Origin: Alphaproteobacteria bacterium
GTDB lineage: Bacteria > Pseudomonadota > Alphaproteobacteria > Acetobacterales > Acetobacteraceae
Assembly: GCA_016869735.1 (NCBI GenBank)
Contig: VGDL01000038.1
Span: 1 to 33,912 of the forward strand
Direction: 5' to 3'
Length of the DNA: 33,912 nucleotides
Part shown: one piece after another, positions 1 through 8,785 of the stretch
Layout: the number at the start of each line of letters is the position of its first letter
How positions within the stretch are numbered: the first letter of the stretch is position 1
Notes under the pieces: generated by a model
What the model was told of the DNA's origin: nothing
The model's input: the letters and a program-made list of their open reading frames with translations, nothing else
Databases searched by the model: none
Made by a program: the position numbers and the translations under genes

Positions 1-84
1 GCGAAATACAACCAGCTGATCCGGATTGAACAAGGGCTTGGCCCGGCGGCGCGTTATGCCGGACGGGGTGTGCTGCGCCGTTAA
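1..84 (+). CDS. C-terminal end of an unidentified protein (partial)
   Basis: An open frame runs in from the left edge and ends at TAA (82-84), giving 27 residues that end in GRGVLRR. The codons look like those of the neighbouring genes, with high GC at third positions. The tail is too short to place in a family, so no function is offered. Its stop overlaps the stop of the convergent glycosyltransferase gene: the palindrome TTAA at 81-84 serves both strands. This is what tightly packed convergent genes look like and modestly supports the frame being real. It could also be chance read-through of a non-coding frame. Confidence 0.45.
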   Translation, partial: AKYNQLIRIEQGLGPAARYAGRGVLRR

Positions 85-926
85 GCGCCAGCCCTGCGTC
101 GCGCCAGGTAATCGGCGACATGGCGGTGATAATGCCCAAGCGAGCGCGGCTTGCCTTGGGCACTGCGCTCGGCCCAACGGTTCATCGCGCGCCAGCGCCA
201 TAGGATGCGCGCCGCTTCCGGTGTGGCGGCACCAAAGGCACCGGGCGTTTCGCGCAACATCGCAAGTGCTGCGGCGTAATCGGCATCAAAGGTGTCGGCG
301 CGCGCTTCAGTCAGCTGACCGGGGCGGAGCTGGTAGCGATAGGCGAGCGCATTGCAGACCGGTGCCTGCCCCCCGGCTTCGGCCAGCCCCTGCAAATCCC
401 ACAGCACATCATCAATAAGCCGGAAGGGGCGGAAGCCCTCTGCCTTGGCGCGCGGCCGCAGCATATGCAGGGACGCGAAGACCTCTCGCCATTCCTGCCA
501 GCCAAGGCTTTGGGTGCCAGCCGGCGGCACGCGGCGCAGCGCGGCGCCATCAGGGGTGCGGATGATACTTGGGATCACCGCGGCACCCTGGGTGCGGGCC
601 AGCGCCAATGCTGCCGCTAAGCCATGCGCTTCCCCTTCATAGGCATCATCAGCATCCAGCATGGTGACGAATTGGCCCCGGGCCAAAGCCAGCGCGCGGT
701 TGCGCGCGGCGGGCGCACCGGAAGCTATCGGCCCAATCGGGGCGAAAACCAGCCTGGGGTCGGCGGGCAGGCATTCGCGGTAATCTGTGCCGTCATCTGA
801 GGCGATGATCACCTCCACCGCCGCAGCCCTGGCATGGGCAAAGACGGAAGCCACCGCTACCGAGATTTCCGCCCGCAGCTTATGGGCGGCCATCAGGATG
901 CTGATTTCAGGGGGTGCGGGCGGCAT
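81..926 (-). CDS. Family 2 glycosyltransferase
   Basis: The product is 281 residues. It opens with a Rossmann-like beta strand (ISILMAAHK, about 8-16), as in GT-A fold family 2 enzymes. It then shows VEVIIASDDGTD (about 37-48) and FVTMLDADDAY (about 86-96), where D91-A-D-D94 matches the DxD metal and nucleotide-sugar site. Such enzymes transfer a sugar from a nucleotide sugar to a surface glycan or lipid in the cytoplasm; donor and acceptor cannot be told. The frame extends upstream to 995, but I chose the ATG at 926. It is followed directly by the family's first strand and preceded by a purine-rich stretch, and the 23 extra upstream residues look non-conserved. The gene is transcribed divergently from the ftsB-like gene and has no glycan-cluster partners in view. 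Confidence 0.8.
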   Translation of the reverse strand: MPPAPPEISILMAAHKLRAEISVAVASVFAHARAAAVEVIIASDDGTDYRECLPADPRLVFAPIGPIASGAPAARNRALALARGQFVTMLDADDAYEGEAHGLAAALALARTQGAAVIPSIIRTPDGAALRRVPPAGTQSLGWQEWREVFASLHMLRPRAKAEGFRPFRLIDDVLWDLQGLAEAGGQAPVCNALAYRYQLRPGQLTEARADTFDADYAAALAMLRETPGAFGAATPEAARILWRWRAMNRWAERSAQGKPRSLGHYHRHVADYLARRRAGA

Positions 927-1116
927 CGGGTTCCGGCCTTGTGTTGGGCGCTTTTCTTGTCGGGCATCTGGGCCCCCCAATATGATCAAAGTCAAGGAAG
1001 CCGAGGGCTGGCGCGGGGGCTGAGCAAAATTTCAGGCTTTTAGCATTTGGTGCTGGACAAGTGACCGAAGAAAGGATTCTTTAGGAATCACTTCAAGTCA
1101 CGAGGATATCGCGCTG
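927..1116. promoter_or_regulatory. Divergent intergenic region, glycosyltransferase / ftsB-like
   Basis: This 190-bp gap lies between two divergent starts, so it must hold promoters for both. It is more AT-rich from about 1025 to 1095. A short inverted repeat is present (GATTC 1075-1079, GAATC 1085-1089), as is a looser AAGTGA/TCACTT pair (1049-1054, 1088-1093). A CGAGGA ribosome binding site at about 1101-1106 precedes the ATG at 1117. I could not pick out convincing -35 and -10 boxes. Confidence 0.35.
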
Positions 1117-1446
1117 ATGGCGCTGCCTTCCATCTTCAAGCGCATCCTGAAGGGGGTGCTGGTGCCGGCCGTGTTCCTTGCGGTATCGGGCTATTTCGGC
1201 TGGCATGCCGTGCATGGCGAACGCGGGCTGATGGCGCGCGACAAGCGCCAGGGTGATATCGTGTCGGCGCGGGCAGCCCTGCAGCAAGCAGAGGCCGAGC
1301 GGGATGCGATGGAACGCCGCGTGGCCGGGCTGCGTGGCGACAGGCTTGACCGTGACCAGCTTGAAGAACGCGCCCGTTCCCTGCTGAACATGGTCGGGCG
1401 GGATGAAGTGATCTTTCCCTATGGGCCGGAACGCCGGCTTTACTGA
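1117..1446 (+). CDS. FtsB/DivIC-like septum formation initiator
   Basis: A 109-residue bitopic membrane protein. A short basic N-terminus is followed by one membrane segment (about residues 13-30), then a periplasmic coiled coil rich in Ala, Glu and Arg (about 45-80). The end carries the family-typical LEERARSLLNMVGRDEVIF block. FtsB/DivIC proteins join FtsL and FtsQ in the division complex. In alphaproteobacteria this small gene is often just upstream of the pyruvate dehydrogenase genes, as here. The ATG at 1117 has a CGAGGA site 10-15 bases upstream. It is separated from pdhA by 233 bp with a hairpin and an AT-rich promoter-like stretch, so it is probably its own transcription unit. Family assignment is good; the exact orthologue name is less sure. 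Confidence 0.85.
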   Translation: MALPSIFKRILKGVLVPAVFLAVSGYFGWHAVHGERGLMARDKRQGDIVSARAALQQAEAERDAMERRVAGLRGDRLDRDQLEERARSLLNMVGRDEVIFPYGPERRLY

Positions 1447-1450
1447 CCAG

Positions 1451-1475
1451 CGGGCGCCGCGCCCGGTTTCCTGAT
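1451..1475 (+). terminator. Possible terminator after the ftsB-like gene
   Basis: Five bases after the stop, CGGGCG (1451-1456) pairs with CGCCCG (1460-1465) across a 3-base loop. GTTTCCTGATTTTTC follows. The stem is all G/C but the T-run is broken, so termination may be inefficient. Confidence 0.45.
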
Positions 1476-1540
1476 TTTTCAGGCCTTAAGGTTCCCTGCT
1501 TATTGTACCGGGCCCGGCCCTGCGCGCGCCTCAGCATGGC

Positions 1541-1679
1541 GAAACAAATACTTAACTAAAATACGGTTAATTATAGTATTGCATTGCAAAAACACGATTT
1601 TTTAGCTTTTCAAGGCTTGAATTTGGCGAAATCCAAGCGCTAATTGTATCCGGAAGCTAAGCTCCATGAGGAGGTCACT
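1541..1679 (+). promoter_or_regulatory. AT-rich promoter region of the pdh operon
   Basis: The stretch from about 1545 to 1650 is markedly AT-rich compared with everything around it and lies just before pdhA. One possible sigma-70 pair is TTGAAT (1617-1622) with TAATTG (1641-1646), 18 bp apart, but neither box is close to consensus. A strong GAGGAGGT ribosome binding site (about 1668-1675) precedes the pdhA ATG at 1680. The region is confidently regulatory; the exact boxes are tentative. Confidence 0.45.
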
Positions 1680-2702
1680 ATGCCCCAGGCCACAGAAGCC
1701 GCCAGCAAGCGGCGCGGCAAAGCCAAAGCGCCGTCCCTTTCGCGGGAAGAATTGCTCCGCGCTTATCGCGATATGCTGCTGATCCGCCGGTTTGAGGAAA
1801 AGGCCGGCCAGCTTTACGGCATGGGGCTTATTGGCGGGTTCTGCCACCTTTATATCGGCCAGGAAGCGGTCGTGGTCGGCATGCAAATGTGCCTGAAGCC
1901 AGGGGATCAGGTGATCACCTCCTACCGCGACCACGGGCATATGCTGGCAACCGGCATGGAAGCCCGCGGCGTGATGGCGGAACTCACCGGGCGCATTGGC
2001 GGCTATTCCAAGGGCAAGGGTGGGTCCATGCATATGTTCAGCCGGGAGAAGGGTTTCTACGGCGGGCATGGGATTGTTGGCGCGCAGGTCTCGCTCGGTA
2101 ATGGGCTCGCTTTCGCGAATTGGTATCGGCAAGATGGGCGGGTTGCGGTCACCTATTTCGGGGAAGGTGCTTCCAACCAAGGCCAGGTGTTTGAGAGCCT
2201 GAATTTGGCGGCGCTGTTCAAGCTGCCCTGCATTTTCATCATCGAAAACAACAAATACGGCATGGGCACCAGCGTGGACCGTGCTTCGGCATCGCGCGAC
2301 CTGTCACAGAATGGAGCGCCTTGGGGCATCCCAGGTGAACAGGTGAACGGCATGGATGTGGCTTCCGTTCGTGAAGCCGGTGAACGCGCGGTCGCGCATT
2401 GCCGCGCCGGCAAGGGGCCGTATTTGTTGGAAATGAAAACCTATCGCTATCGCGGCCATTCCATGTCTGACCCGGCGAAGTATCGCACGCGCGAAGAGGT
2501 GCAGAAAATGCGCGAAACATCTGATTGCATTGAGACGGCGCGGAAGGCGCTGTTGGATGGTTTCGGCGTGACGGAAGCGGACCTCAAGGTGATTGATGAT
2601 GAGGTTAAGGCGATTGTCCAGGACAGCGCCGATTTCGCGCAGGAAAGCCCGGAACCGCCCGAGAGCGAATTGATGACCGATATTCTGGTGGAGGTTGGCT
2701 GA
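1680..2702 (+). CDS. pdhA: Pyruvate dehydrogenase E1 component, alpha subunit
   Basis: Binds thiamine diphosphate with E1-beta and decarboxylates pyruvate, passing the acetyl group to lipoyl-E2. The 340-residue protein has the typical E1-alpha blocks: [14 protein letters not shown] (about 36-49), [11 protein letters not shown] (about 82-92), GKGGSMHMF (about 112-120) and the cofactor motif GEGASN (161-166) ending in ENNKYGMG (about 189-196). The phosphorylation-loop region [11 protein letters not shown] is also present. The usual GDG of the cofactor motif reads GEG here, an Asp-to-Glu change at a Mg-binding position. The frame opens at 1644, but the ATG at 1680 has the excellent GAGGAGGT site, so I start there. 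First gene of the pdh operon; its stop is one base from the pdhB ATG. Confidence 0.95.
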   Translation: MPQATEAASKRRGKAKAPSLSREELLRAYRDMLLIRRFEEKAGQLYGMGLIGGFCHLYIGQEAVVVGMQMCLKPGDQVITSYRDHGHMLATGMEARGVMAELTGRIGGYSKGKGGSMHMFSREKGFYGGHGIVGAQVSLGNGLAFANWYRQDGRVAVTYFGEGASNQGQVFESLNLAALFKLPCIFIIENNKYGMGTSVDRASASRDLSQNGAPWGIPGEQVNGMDVASVREAGERAVAHCRAGKGPYLLEMKTYRYRGHSMSDPAKYRTREEVQKMRETSDCIETARKALLDGFGVTEADLKVIDDEVKAIVQDSADFAQESPEPPESELMTDILVEVG

Positions 2703-2703
2703 A

Positions 2704-4044
2704 ATGGGTGCTGTTATTCTGATGCCCGCGCTTTCCCCGACCATGACGGAAGGCAAGCTGGCCCGCTGGCTGAAGAAAGCCGGCGATAGCGTGAAATCCG
2801 GCGAAGTGATTGCCGAGATCGAAACCGACAAGGCGACCATGGAAGTGGAAGCGGTGGATGAAGGTGTATTGACCTCCATCCTTGTGCCGGAAGGCACCGA
2901 AAATGTTGCGGTGAATACAGCGATTGCCGAACTGGATGGCGGTGCCGGCAACGCGAAAGCCGCGCCGGCGCCGGTTGCGGCGCCAGCGCCAGTGGCTGCC
3001 GCGCCTGCATCCGTGCCCGCTGCACCGCGTGCTGCAACACCTGAAAAGGACTGGGGCCCGACCAAGACCATCACGGTGCGCGAAGCCTTGCGTGATGCCA
3101 TGGCGGCTGAGATGCGCGCTGATGCGGATGTATTCCTGATTGGCGAAGAAGTGGCGCAATACCAGGGCGCCTATAAAATCAGCCAGGGCCTGCTGGAAGA
3201 ATTCGGCCCGCGCCGCGTGATGGATATGCCCATCACCGAACATGGCTTTACCGGCATGGCGGTGGGGGCGGCCTTTACCGGCCTGAAGCCCATTGTGGAG
3301 TTCATGACCTTCAATTTCTCCATGCAGGCGATTGACCAGATCATCAATTCCGCCGCCAAGACATTGTATATGTCCGGCGGGCAATTGGGTTGCCCCATCG
3401 TCTTCCGTGGACCGAATGGCGCGGCTTCACGCGTCGCGGCGCAGCATTCGCAATGCTATGCATCCTGGTATGCGCATTGCCCGGGCTTGAAGGTCGTTGC
3501 GCCCTGGTCGGCGGCTGATGCCAAGGGGCTGTTGCGCGCGGCCATTCGCGACCCCAATCCGGTTATCGTGCTCGAAAATGAAATCCTCTATGGGCAAAGC
3601 TTCGAATGCCCGACAGCGGATGATTTCGTGCTGGATATCGGCAAGGCGAAGGTGGAACGCGAAGGCAGCGATGTTACCATCGTCGCTTTCTCCACCATGG
3701 TCGGCATGGCGATGCAGGCGGCGGAGAAGCTCGCGGAACAGGGCATCAGTGCTGAGGTGATCAATCTGCGTTCCATCCGGCCCTTGGATACGGAAACCAT
3801 CGCGGCTTCCGTGCGTAAGACCAATCGCCTTGTGACCCTGGAAGAAGGCTGGCCCTTCGCCGGCATCGGGGCAGAGGTTGCCATGCAGATCATGGAAACG
3901 GCCTTTGACCATTTGGATGCGCCGCCGGTGCGCGTGACAGGTGTGGATGTGCCCATGCCTTATGCGGCCAATCTTGAAAAACTCGCGCTGCCACGCCTGG
4001 AACAGGTGGTGGAAGCGGCGCGCAGCGTCACCTATCGGCGGTAA
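2704..4044 (+). CDS. pdhB: Pyruvate dehydrogenase E1 component, beta subunit with N-terminal lipoyl domain
   Basis: E1-beta partner of PdhA in the cytoplasmic pyruvate dehydrogenase complex. The 446-residue protein begins with a complete lipoyl domain (about 1-78) whose [13 protein letters not shown] loop carries the acceptor Lys43. An Ala/Pro linker (about 82-112) follows, then the transketolase-type domain with [14 protein letters not shown] and [21 protein letters not shown]-terminal transketolase domain completes it (about 310-440). Lipoyl-E1-beta fusions are known in alphaproteobacteria. A TTG nine bases upstream is also in frame, but GGAGG at 2690-2694 is correctly spaced only for the ATG at 2704. 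The lipoyl domain is nearly identical to that of PdhC. Confidence 0.95.
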   Translation: MGAVILMPALSPTMTEGKLARWLKKAGDSVKSGEVIAEIETDKATMEVEAVDEGVLTSILVPEGTENVAVNTAIAELDGGAGNAKAAPAPVAAPAPVAAAPASVPAAPRAATPEKDWGPTKTITVREALRDAMAAEMRADADVFLIGEEVAQYQGAYKISQGLLEEFGPRRVMDMPITEHGFTGMAVGAAFTGLKPIVEFMTFNFSMQAIDQIINSAAKTLYMSGGQLGCPIVFRGPNGAASRVAAQHSQCYASWYAHCPGLKVVAPWSAADAKGLLRAAIRDPNPVIVLENEILYGQSFECPTADDFVLDIGKAKVEREGSDVTIVAFSTMVGMAMQAAEKLAEQGISAEVINLRSIRPLDTETIAASVRKTNRLVTLEEGWPFAGIGAEVAMQIMETAFDHLDAPPVRVTGVDVPMPYAANLEKLALPRLEQVVEAARSVTYRR

Positions 4045-4055
4045 GGGGAAAGATC

Positions 4056-5324
4056 ATGGCAACGAATATCCTGATGCCCGCGCTTTCGCCCACCATGACG
4101 GAAGGCAATCTGGCGCGCTGGTTGAAACAAGAAGGTGACCGGATCAAGGCCGGCGATGTGATCGCCGAAATCGAAACCGACAAGGCGACGATGGAAGTGG
4201 AAGCGGTGGATGAGGGCATTCTGGGCCGCATCCTGGTGCCAGCCGGCACGCAAGGCGTGAAGGTGAATGATGTGATCGCCGTGCTGGTGGAAGCGGGTGA
4301 GGCCGTGCCCACCGCTGGCGCCGCGCCGAAAGCGGCGCCTGCACCTGCCGCACCCGCGCCTGTTGCCGCCGCGCCTGCCGCTGCTGTAGCGCCGACACCT
4401 GCATCAGCATCAGGTGATCGCGTATTCGCGAGCCCGCTCGCGCGCCGCATGGCCGCGCAAGCTGGTTTGGATATCAGCAAAATCGCCGGTTCTGGCCCTA
4501 ATGGCCGGATTGTAAAGGCGGATGTGGATGCGGCGCTGTCGCGTGGCCCCGCGCCTGCCGCTGCACCGGCTGCCGCGCCCGCGCCCGTTGCGGCCCCGCG
4601 CCCCGCCGCGCCGGTTGCGATCACTGCGCCGCATACCGCCATCCCCAATAGCAGCATCCGCAAGGTGATTGCGCGCCGCCTTGCCGAATCCAAGGCGACG
4701 ATCCCGCATTTCTATGTCAGCACGGATGTGGAAATTGATGCGCTACTGAAAATCCGCGCTGATTTGAATGCGCGGAGCCCGAAGGATGGCCCCGGCGCCT
4801 ATAAGCTTTCGGTCAATGATCTGGTCATCAAGGCAACGGCGGTGACTTTGCGCCGCTTCCCCAATGTGAACGCGATGTGGACCGAAGATGCCATTCTGCA
4901 ATTGCATGATGTAGATATCTCGGTTGCGGTCTCCATTCCCGATGGGCTGATTACGCCGATTGTGAAGGGCGCCGATATCAAGGGCCTGGCTGCCATCAGC
5001 AATGAAATGAAGGATCTGGCCGCGCGCGCCAAAGCCGGCAAGCTGAAGCCGGAGGAATTCCAGGGCGGTGGCTTTTCGATCTCCAATATGGGGATGTATG
5101 GCGTGAAGGATTTCGCTGCCATCATCAACCCGCCCCAGGCCGGCATTCTGGCGGTATCGGCGGGTGAACAGCGCCCGGTGGTGAAGAATGGCGTGCTCGC
5201 CATCGCAACGGTGATGACGCTGACACTTTCCGTGGATCATCGCGTGATTGATGGCGCTTTGGCAGCCGAATTCCTGCAGGCGCTGAAGCGCAATATTGAG
5301 GATCCGCTGAGCCTGATGCTCTGA
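4056..5324 (+). CDS. pdhC: Dihydrolipoyllysine acetyltransferase, pyruvate dehydrogenase E2
   Basis: Core of the complex; transfers acetyl groups from its lipoyl arm to CoA. Domains in order: one lipoyl domain (about 1-80, acceptor Lys43), Ala/Pro linker, peripheral subunit-binding domain (about 122-161, [14 protein letters not shown]...[13 protein letters not shown]), a second Ala/Pro linker (about 162-190) and the catalytic domain. The DHRVIDG motif contains catalytic His395. At 422 residues with a single lipoyl domain it is a typical alphaproteobacterial E2. An AAGGGG site precedes the ATG. The stop TGA shares its A with the ATG of the GNAT gene, implying translational coupling. Confidence 0.96.
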   Translation: MATNILMPALSPTMTEGNLARWLKQEGDRIKAGDVIAEIETDKATMEVEAVDEGILGRILVPAGTQGVKVNDVIAVLVEAGEAVPTAGAAPKAAPAPAAPAPVAAAPAAAVAPTPASASGDRVFASPLARRMAAQAGLDISKIAGSGPNGRIVKADVDAALSRGPAPAAAPAAAPAPVAAPRPAAPVAITAPHTAIPNSSIRKVIARRLAESKATIPHFYVSTDVEIDALLKIRADLNARSPKDGPGAYKLSVNDLVIKATAVTLRRFPNVNAMWTEDAILQLHDVDISVAVSIPDGLITPIVKGADIKGLAAISNEMKDLAARAKAGKLKPEEFQGGGFSISNMGMYGVKDFAAIINPPQAGILAVSAGEQRPVVKNGVLAIATVMTLTLSVDHRVIDGALAAEFLQALKRNIEDPLSLML

Positions 5325-5806
5325 TGGGTGCGGGCTTCACGCTGCGCGATGCAGCACCGGCCGATGTACCGGTAGTGGTGCATTTCGTGCGCGCCTTGGC
5401 CGAATATGAAAAGCTGCTGCATGAGGCGAAGGGGACCGAGGCTGATTTTGCTGCCGCGCTTTTCGGCGAAACACCGCGTGCCGCGGCCATTCTCGCGGAA
5501 GTGGATGGCAAGGCGGTTGGGCTTTGCATCTGGTATCGCACCTTCTCCACCTTCACCGCGCGGCATGGCATTTGGGTGGAGGATATTTTTGTGGAACCCG
5601 CCTATCGTGGCCGCGGTATCGCGCGCGCCATCTTCCGTCGCCTTGCGCGGCAGGTGAAGGATGAAGGCGGCGCAAGGCTGGAATGGAATGTGCTGGATTG
5701 GAATGAGCCCGCGATTGGCGCCTATCGCGCCATGGGTGCGCGCGGGCTTGATGACTGGACCATGCAACGTGTTGACGGCGCGGCGCTCGATCGCCTGGCC
5801 GAATAG
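5324..5806 (+). CDS. GNAT N-acetyltransferase, SSAT/thialysine acetyltransferase-like
   Basis: A 160-residue single-domain GNAT. The acetyl-CoA loop is VEPAYRGRGIARAI (about 90-103). The blocks ALAEYEKL near the N-terminus and WNVLDWNEPAIGAYRAMGA near the C-terminus resemble the spermidine/diamine and thialysine acetyltransferase branch. This suggests it acetylates a small amine, though the substrate is inference. It overlaps pdhC by one base and sits 17 bp before lpd, so it is embedded in the pdh operon. A link between acetyl-CoA supply and amine acetylation is possible, but it may simply be hitch-hiking. Confidence 0.85.
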   Translation: MGAGFTLRDAAPADVPVVVHFVRALAEYEKLLHEAKGTEADFAAALFGETPRAAAILAEVDGKAVGLCIWYRTFSTFTARHGIWVEDIFVEPAYRGRGIARAIFRRLARQVKDEGGARLEWNVLDWNEPAIGAYRAMGARGLDDWTMQRVDGAALDRLAE

Positions 5807-5823
5807 AGGAAGGAGCCTGAGAC

Positions 5824-7218
5824 ATGGCTGAGGCATTTGATCTGGTAGTGGTGGGTGGCGGGCCTGGCGGCTATGTCGCTGCCATTCGCGCCAGCCAATT
5901 GAAGATGAAGGTCGCGCTGGTGGAGCGCGAGAATCTGGGCGGCATTTGCCTGAATTGGGGCTGCATCCCCACCAAGGCGCTGCTGCGCGCGTCCGAAATC
6001 AATCATTTGCTGCATAGCCTGGATGCCTATGGCTTCGCGGCAGACAACATCCGGTTTGATTTCGCGAAGGTGGTGAAGCGTTCACGCGGCGTGGCGGGGC
6101 AGCTTTCCGGCGGCGTGAAGCATTTGCTGCGCAAGAATAAGGTCACGGTGTTTGATGGCCATGGCAAGCTGGCGGGTGGCGGCAAACTTGCGGTGACCAA
6201 GGATGGCAAGCCAGTGGCCGAATTGGTCGCGAAGCACATCATTCTGGCAACGGGTGCGCGGGCGCGCGTGCTGCCGGGGATTGAACCGGATGGCAAGCTG
6301 ATTTGGTCCTACCGCGAAGCCATGACGGCGCCGGCCTTGCCGAAGCGGCTGATTGTGATCGGGTCTGGCGCGATTGGGTCTGAATTCGCGTCCTTCTATC
6401 GCAATATGGGGTCCGAAGTGACTCTGATTGAAGCCATGGATCGCATTCTGCCGGTCGAAGACGCTGAGGTTTCTGCCTTTGTGCATACGGTGTTTGAAAA
6501 ACAGGGCATGAAGGTGCTGGTGGGTGCCAAGCTGCAAGGCGTGCGCAAGGAAGGCGATGCGGTTGCCGCGATTGTGGAAGCCGGCGGCAAGGTGACCGAG
6601 ATCAAGGCGGATCGGCTGATCAGCGCCGTTGGCATTGTCGGTAATGTTGAAGAACTCGGCCTTGAAGGCACCAAGATCCAGGTGGACCGTACGCATATTG
6701 TGACCGATGCCTTTGGTCGTACCGGCGAGCCCGGCATCTATGCCATTGGTGACCTGACCGGCCCGCCTTGGTTGGCGCATAAGGCATCTCATGAAGGGAT
6801 CATTTGCGTTGAAGCCATTGCCGGGCTGCATCCGCATGCCACGGATACGCTGAATATCCCAGGTTGCACCTATTGTCGGCCTCAGGTGGCCTCAGTTGGG
6901 CTGACGGAAGCCGCAGCCAAGGCCAAGGGTCATGAGGTGAAGGTCGGGCGCTTCCCCTTCATCGGCAATGGCAAGGCGATTGCGATGGGTGAACCGGAAG
7001 GCTTTGTGAAAACAGTGTTTGATGCCAAGACGGGCGCGTTGCTCGGTGCCCATATGGTGGGGCCGGAGGTGACGGAAATGATCCAGGGCTACGGCATTGC
7101 CCGTACTTTGGAGACAACCGAGGCCGAATTGATGCATACCGTCTTCCCGCACCCCACGGTTTCGGAAGCCATGCATGAAAGCGTGCTTGATGCTTACGGC
7201 CGGGTGATCCACATCTAG
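5824..7218 (+). CDS. lpd: Dihydrolipoamide dehydrogenase (E3)
   Basis: FAD enzyme that reoxidises dihydrolipoamide on E2 and reduces NAD. Features in 464 residues: FAD-binding GGGPGG (11-16), redox disulfide CLNWGC (Cys42, Cys47), NAD-binding IGSGAIGSEFASF (about 179-191) and the second FAD motif GIYAIGDLTGPP. The C-terminal dimer domain carries the His443-Pro...Glu448 dyad. There is no N-terminal lipoyl domain, unlike some bacterial E3s. An AGGAAGGAG site precedes the ATG. It lies in the pdh operon and probably also serves other 2-oxoacid dehydrogenases unless a second copy exists elsewhere. Confidence 0.96.
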   Translation: MAEAFDLVVVGGGPGGYVAAIRASQLKMKVALVERENLGGICLNWGCIPTKALLRASEINHLLHSLDAYGFAADNIRFDFAKVVKRSRGVAGQLSGGVKHLLRKNKVTVFDGHGKLAGGGKLAVTKDGKPVAELVAKHIILATGARARVLPGIEPDGKLIWSYREAMTAPALPKRLIVIGSGAIGSEFASFYRNMGSEVTLIEAMDRILPVEDAEVSAFVHTVFEKQGMKVLVGAKLQGVRKEGDAVAAIVEAGGKVTEIKADRLISAVGIVGNVEELGLEGTKIQVDRTHIVTDAFGRTGEPGIYAIGDLTGPPWLAHKASHEGIICVEAIAGLHPHATDTLNIPGCTYCRPQVASVGLTEAAAKAKGHEVKVGRFPFIGNGKAIAMGEPEGFVKTVFDAKTGALLGAHMVGPEVTEMIQGYGIARTLETTEAELMHTVFPHPTVSEAMHESVLDAYGRVIHI

Positions 7219-7239
7219 CGCCTGATCCGCGTAGGTCGT

Positions 7240-8259
7240 ATGACCGAAGCGGTGAATCAGCCGCTCAAATTAAGTTCTATCATGGCAGCAAACCGCATCG
7301 AAATTGACCATCGCGCCGCCAAGACGGGTGCCGAAAGGCATCCGGAAAAGGCGCATCGCCCGGACAACCCCATCCAGCGCAAGCCCGCCTGGATACGGGT
7401 AAAGGCGCCGACGCATCCGGTGTATCTGGAAACCCGCGCCCTGATGCGGGAGAAGAAGCTCGTCACGGTATGCGAAGAAGCGGCCTGCCCGAATATCGGC
7501 GAATGCTGGTCTCAGCGCCACGCCACCATGATGATCATGGGTGAGACCTGTACGCGCGCCTGTTCCTTTTGCAATGTGGCAACCGGCATTCCGAAGCCGC
7601 TGGATACGGATGAACCGCGCCGTGTGGCTGAAGCCGTGGCATCGCTTGGGCTACGCCATGTGGTGATTACCAGCGTGGACCGGGATGACCTGGCCGATGG
7701 CGGTGCGGCGCATTTCGCAGCCACCATCAGCGTCATTCGCGCTGCCGCCCCTGGCACAACGATTGAAGTGCTGACGCCGGATTTCTTGCGCAAGGATGGC
7801 GCGCTAGAAGTGGTGGTGGCGGCGCGGCCGGATGTGTTCAATCATAATCTGGAAACCGTACCGGCGCTTTATCCCAGCATTCGGCCAGGGGCGCGGTATT
7901 ATCATTCGCTTCGCTTGCTGGATCGCGTGAAGCAGCTTGATCCTTCCATTTTCACCAAATCCGGCATCATGGTCGGGCTTGGCGAAAAGCGCATTGAAGT
8001 GCTGCAAGTGATGGATGACCTGCGCAGTGCGGAAGTGGACTTCCTGACCATCGGCCAATACCTGCAACCATCGGTGAAGCATGCGGCGGTGGATCGGTTT
8101 GTGACGCCTGATGAGTTTGAGGATTACGCCAAGGCTGCGCGTGGCAAGGGTTTTCTGCTGGTATCCGCTACACCTTTGACGCGGTCTTCCTATCATGCGG
8201 ATCGTGATTTTGCGGCGCTGAGTGCCGCGCGCAACGCGCAACTGGCCGCGCGAAGCTGA
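7240..8259 (+). CDS. lipA: Lipoyl synthase
   Basis: Radical SAM enzyme that inserts two sulfurs into octanoyl groups on lipoyl domains. It shows both iron-sulfur sites: auxiliary cluster CX4CX5C (Cys78, Cys83, Cys89) and radical-SAM cluster CX3CX2C (Cys104, Cys108, Cys111). The conserved RSSYHA segment near the C-terminus supplies the serine ligand of the auxiliary cluster. At 339 residues it is normal length with a somewhat extended N-terminus. The ATG at 7240 has a weak site (GTAGGT); an ATG at 7282 is possible but has no better signal. The position right after lpd places cofactor synthesis with its two lipoylated clients, PdhB and PdhC. Confidence 0.96.
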   Translation: MTEAVNQPLKLSSIMAANRIEIDHRAAKTGAERHPEKAHRPDNPIQRKPAWIRVKAPTHPVYLETRALMREKKLVTVCEEAACPNIGECWSQRHATMMIMGETCTRACSFCNVATGIPKPLDTDEPRRVAEAVASLGLRHVVITSVDRDDLADGGAAHFAATISVIRAAAPGTTIEVLTPDFLRKDGALEVVVAARPDVFNHNLETVPALYPSIRPGARYYHSLRLLDRVKQLDPSIFTKSGIMVGLGEKRIEVLQVMDDLRSAEVDFLTIGQYLQPSVKHAAVDRFVTPDEFEDYAKAARGKGFLLVSATPLTRSSYHADRDFAALSAARNAQLAARS

Positions 8260-8260
8260 T

Positions 8261-8728
8261 ATGCCGACCCATGCGGAAAAGAAGGTGCTGCGTTACACGC
8301 AGGAGCAGCTTTTCGACATGGTCGCCGATGTGGCCCGCTATCCTGAGTTCCTGCCCTGGTGCGCTGCCGCGCGGGTTCTGAGCCGCGATGAACAGGTGCT
8401 GGTGGCCGATTTGACCATCGGCTTTCGCATGTTTCGCGAAACCTTCAGATCACGCGTCGGCATGAATAAGCCTGACCATATCCATGTGACTTATGAAAAC
8501 GGACCTTTCCGTTACTTGAACAATCACTGGCGCTTCACGCCGGTAGCGGGTGGGACGGAAGTGGATTTCTTCGTGGATTTCGAATTCCGCAGCCGCATTC
8601 TGCAAGTGGCGATTGGCGTTGTTTTCAACGAAGCAGTGCGGCTGATGGTGCGCGCCTTTGAAAGGCGCGCGATGCATCTTTACGGCAGGCCGCAGCCCTT
8701 CAAGGAAACGCTTCCCGCCACTGGATAA
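8261..8728 (+). CDS. RatA/Coq10-like START-domain protein
   Basis: A 155-residue protein of the polyketide cyclase/START (Coq10, RatA) family. It begins with the typical ARYPEFLPWC motif after KVLRYTQEQLFDMVADV, and has GPFRYLNNHWRF in the middle. A VDFFVDFEFRSRILQ strand and a long C-terminal helix (about 120-145) follow. Coq10 proteins bind ubiquinone for respiration; RatA was described as a toxin affecting 70S ribosome assembly. Which role applies cannot be read from sequence. A GTG at 8222 would extend it into lipA, but the ATG at 8261, one base after the lipA stop, gives the standard N-terminus. Cotranscription with lipA is common in alphaproteobacteria. Confidence 0.85.
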   Translation: MPTHAEKKVLRYTQEQLFDMVADVARYPEFLPWCAAARVLSRDEQVLVADLTIGFRMFRETFRSRVGMNKPDHIHVTYENGPFRYLNNHWRFTPVAGGTEVDFFVDFEFRSRILQVAIGVVFNEAVRLMVRAFERRAMHLYGRPQPFKETLPATG

Positions 8729-8756
8729 GGCTGCCCCATTGAAAAATGACGCAAGG

Positions 8757-8777
8757 GGCGCGGGGATGACCCGCGCC
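8757..8777. terminator. Intrinsic terminator-like hairpin between convergent genes
   Basis: GGCGCGGG (8757-8764) pairs perfectly with CCCGCGCC (8770-8777) across the 5-base loop GATGA. It lies in the 57-bp gap between the ends of ratA and the minus-strand mmgE-like gene, where a shared terminator is expected. The T-run is poor on both strands (TGATGCCTTT on plus; TTTTT only further off on minus). Confidence 0.55.
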
Positions 8778-8785
8778 TGATGCCT

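Noticed and set aside
2304-3384. Two long minus-strand frames across pdhA and pdhB
   Set aside because: Typical antisense shadows in GC-rich DNA; the plus strand carries unmistakable E1 genes.
4300-4420. Ala/Pro-coding repeats in pdhC
   Set aside because: They encode the flexible linkers normal for E2 proteins, not a mobile or regulatory repeat.
6082-6837. 251-codon minus-strand frame opposite lpd
   Set aside because: Shadow of the dihydrolipoamide dehydrogenase gene, with His/Asn-rich content and no motifs.
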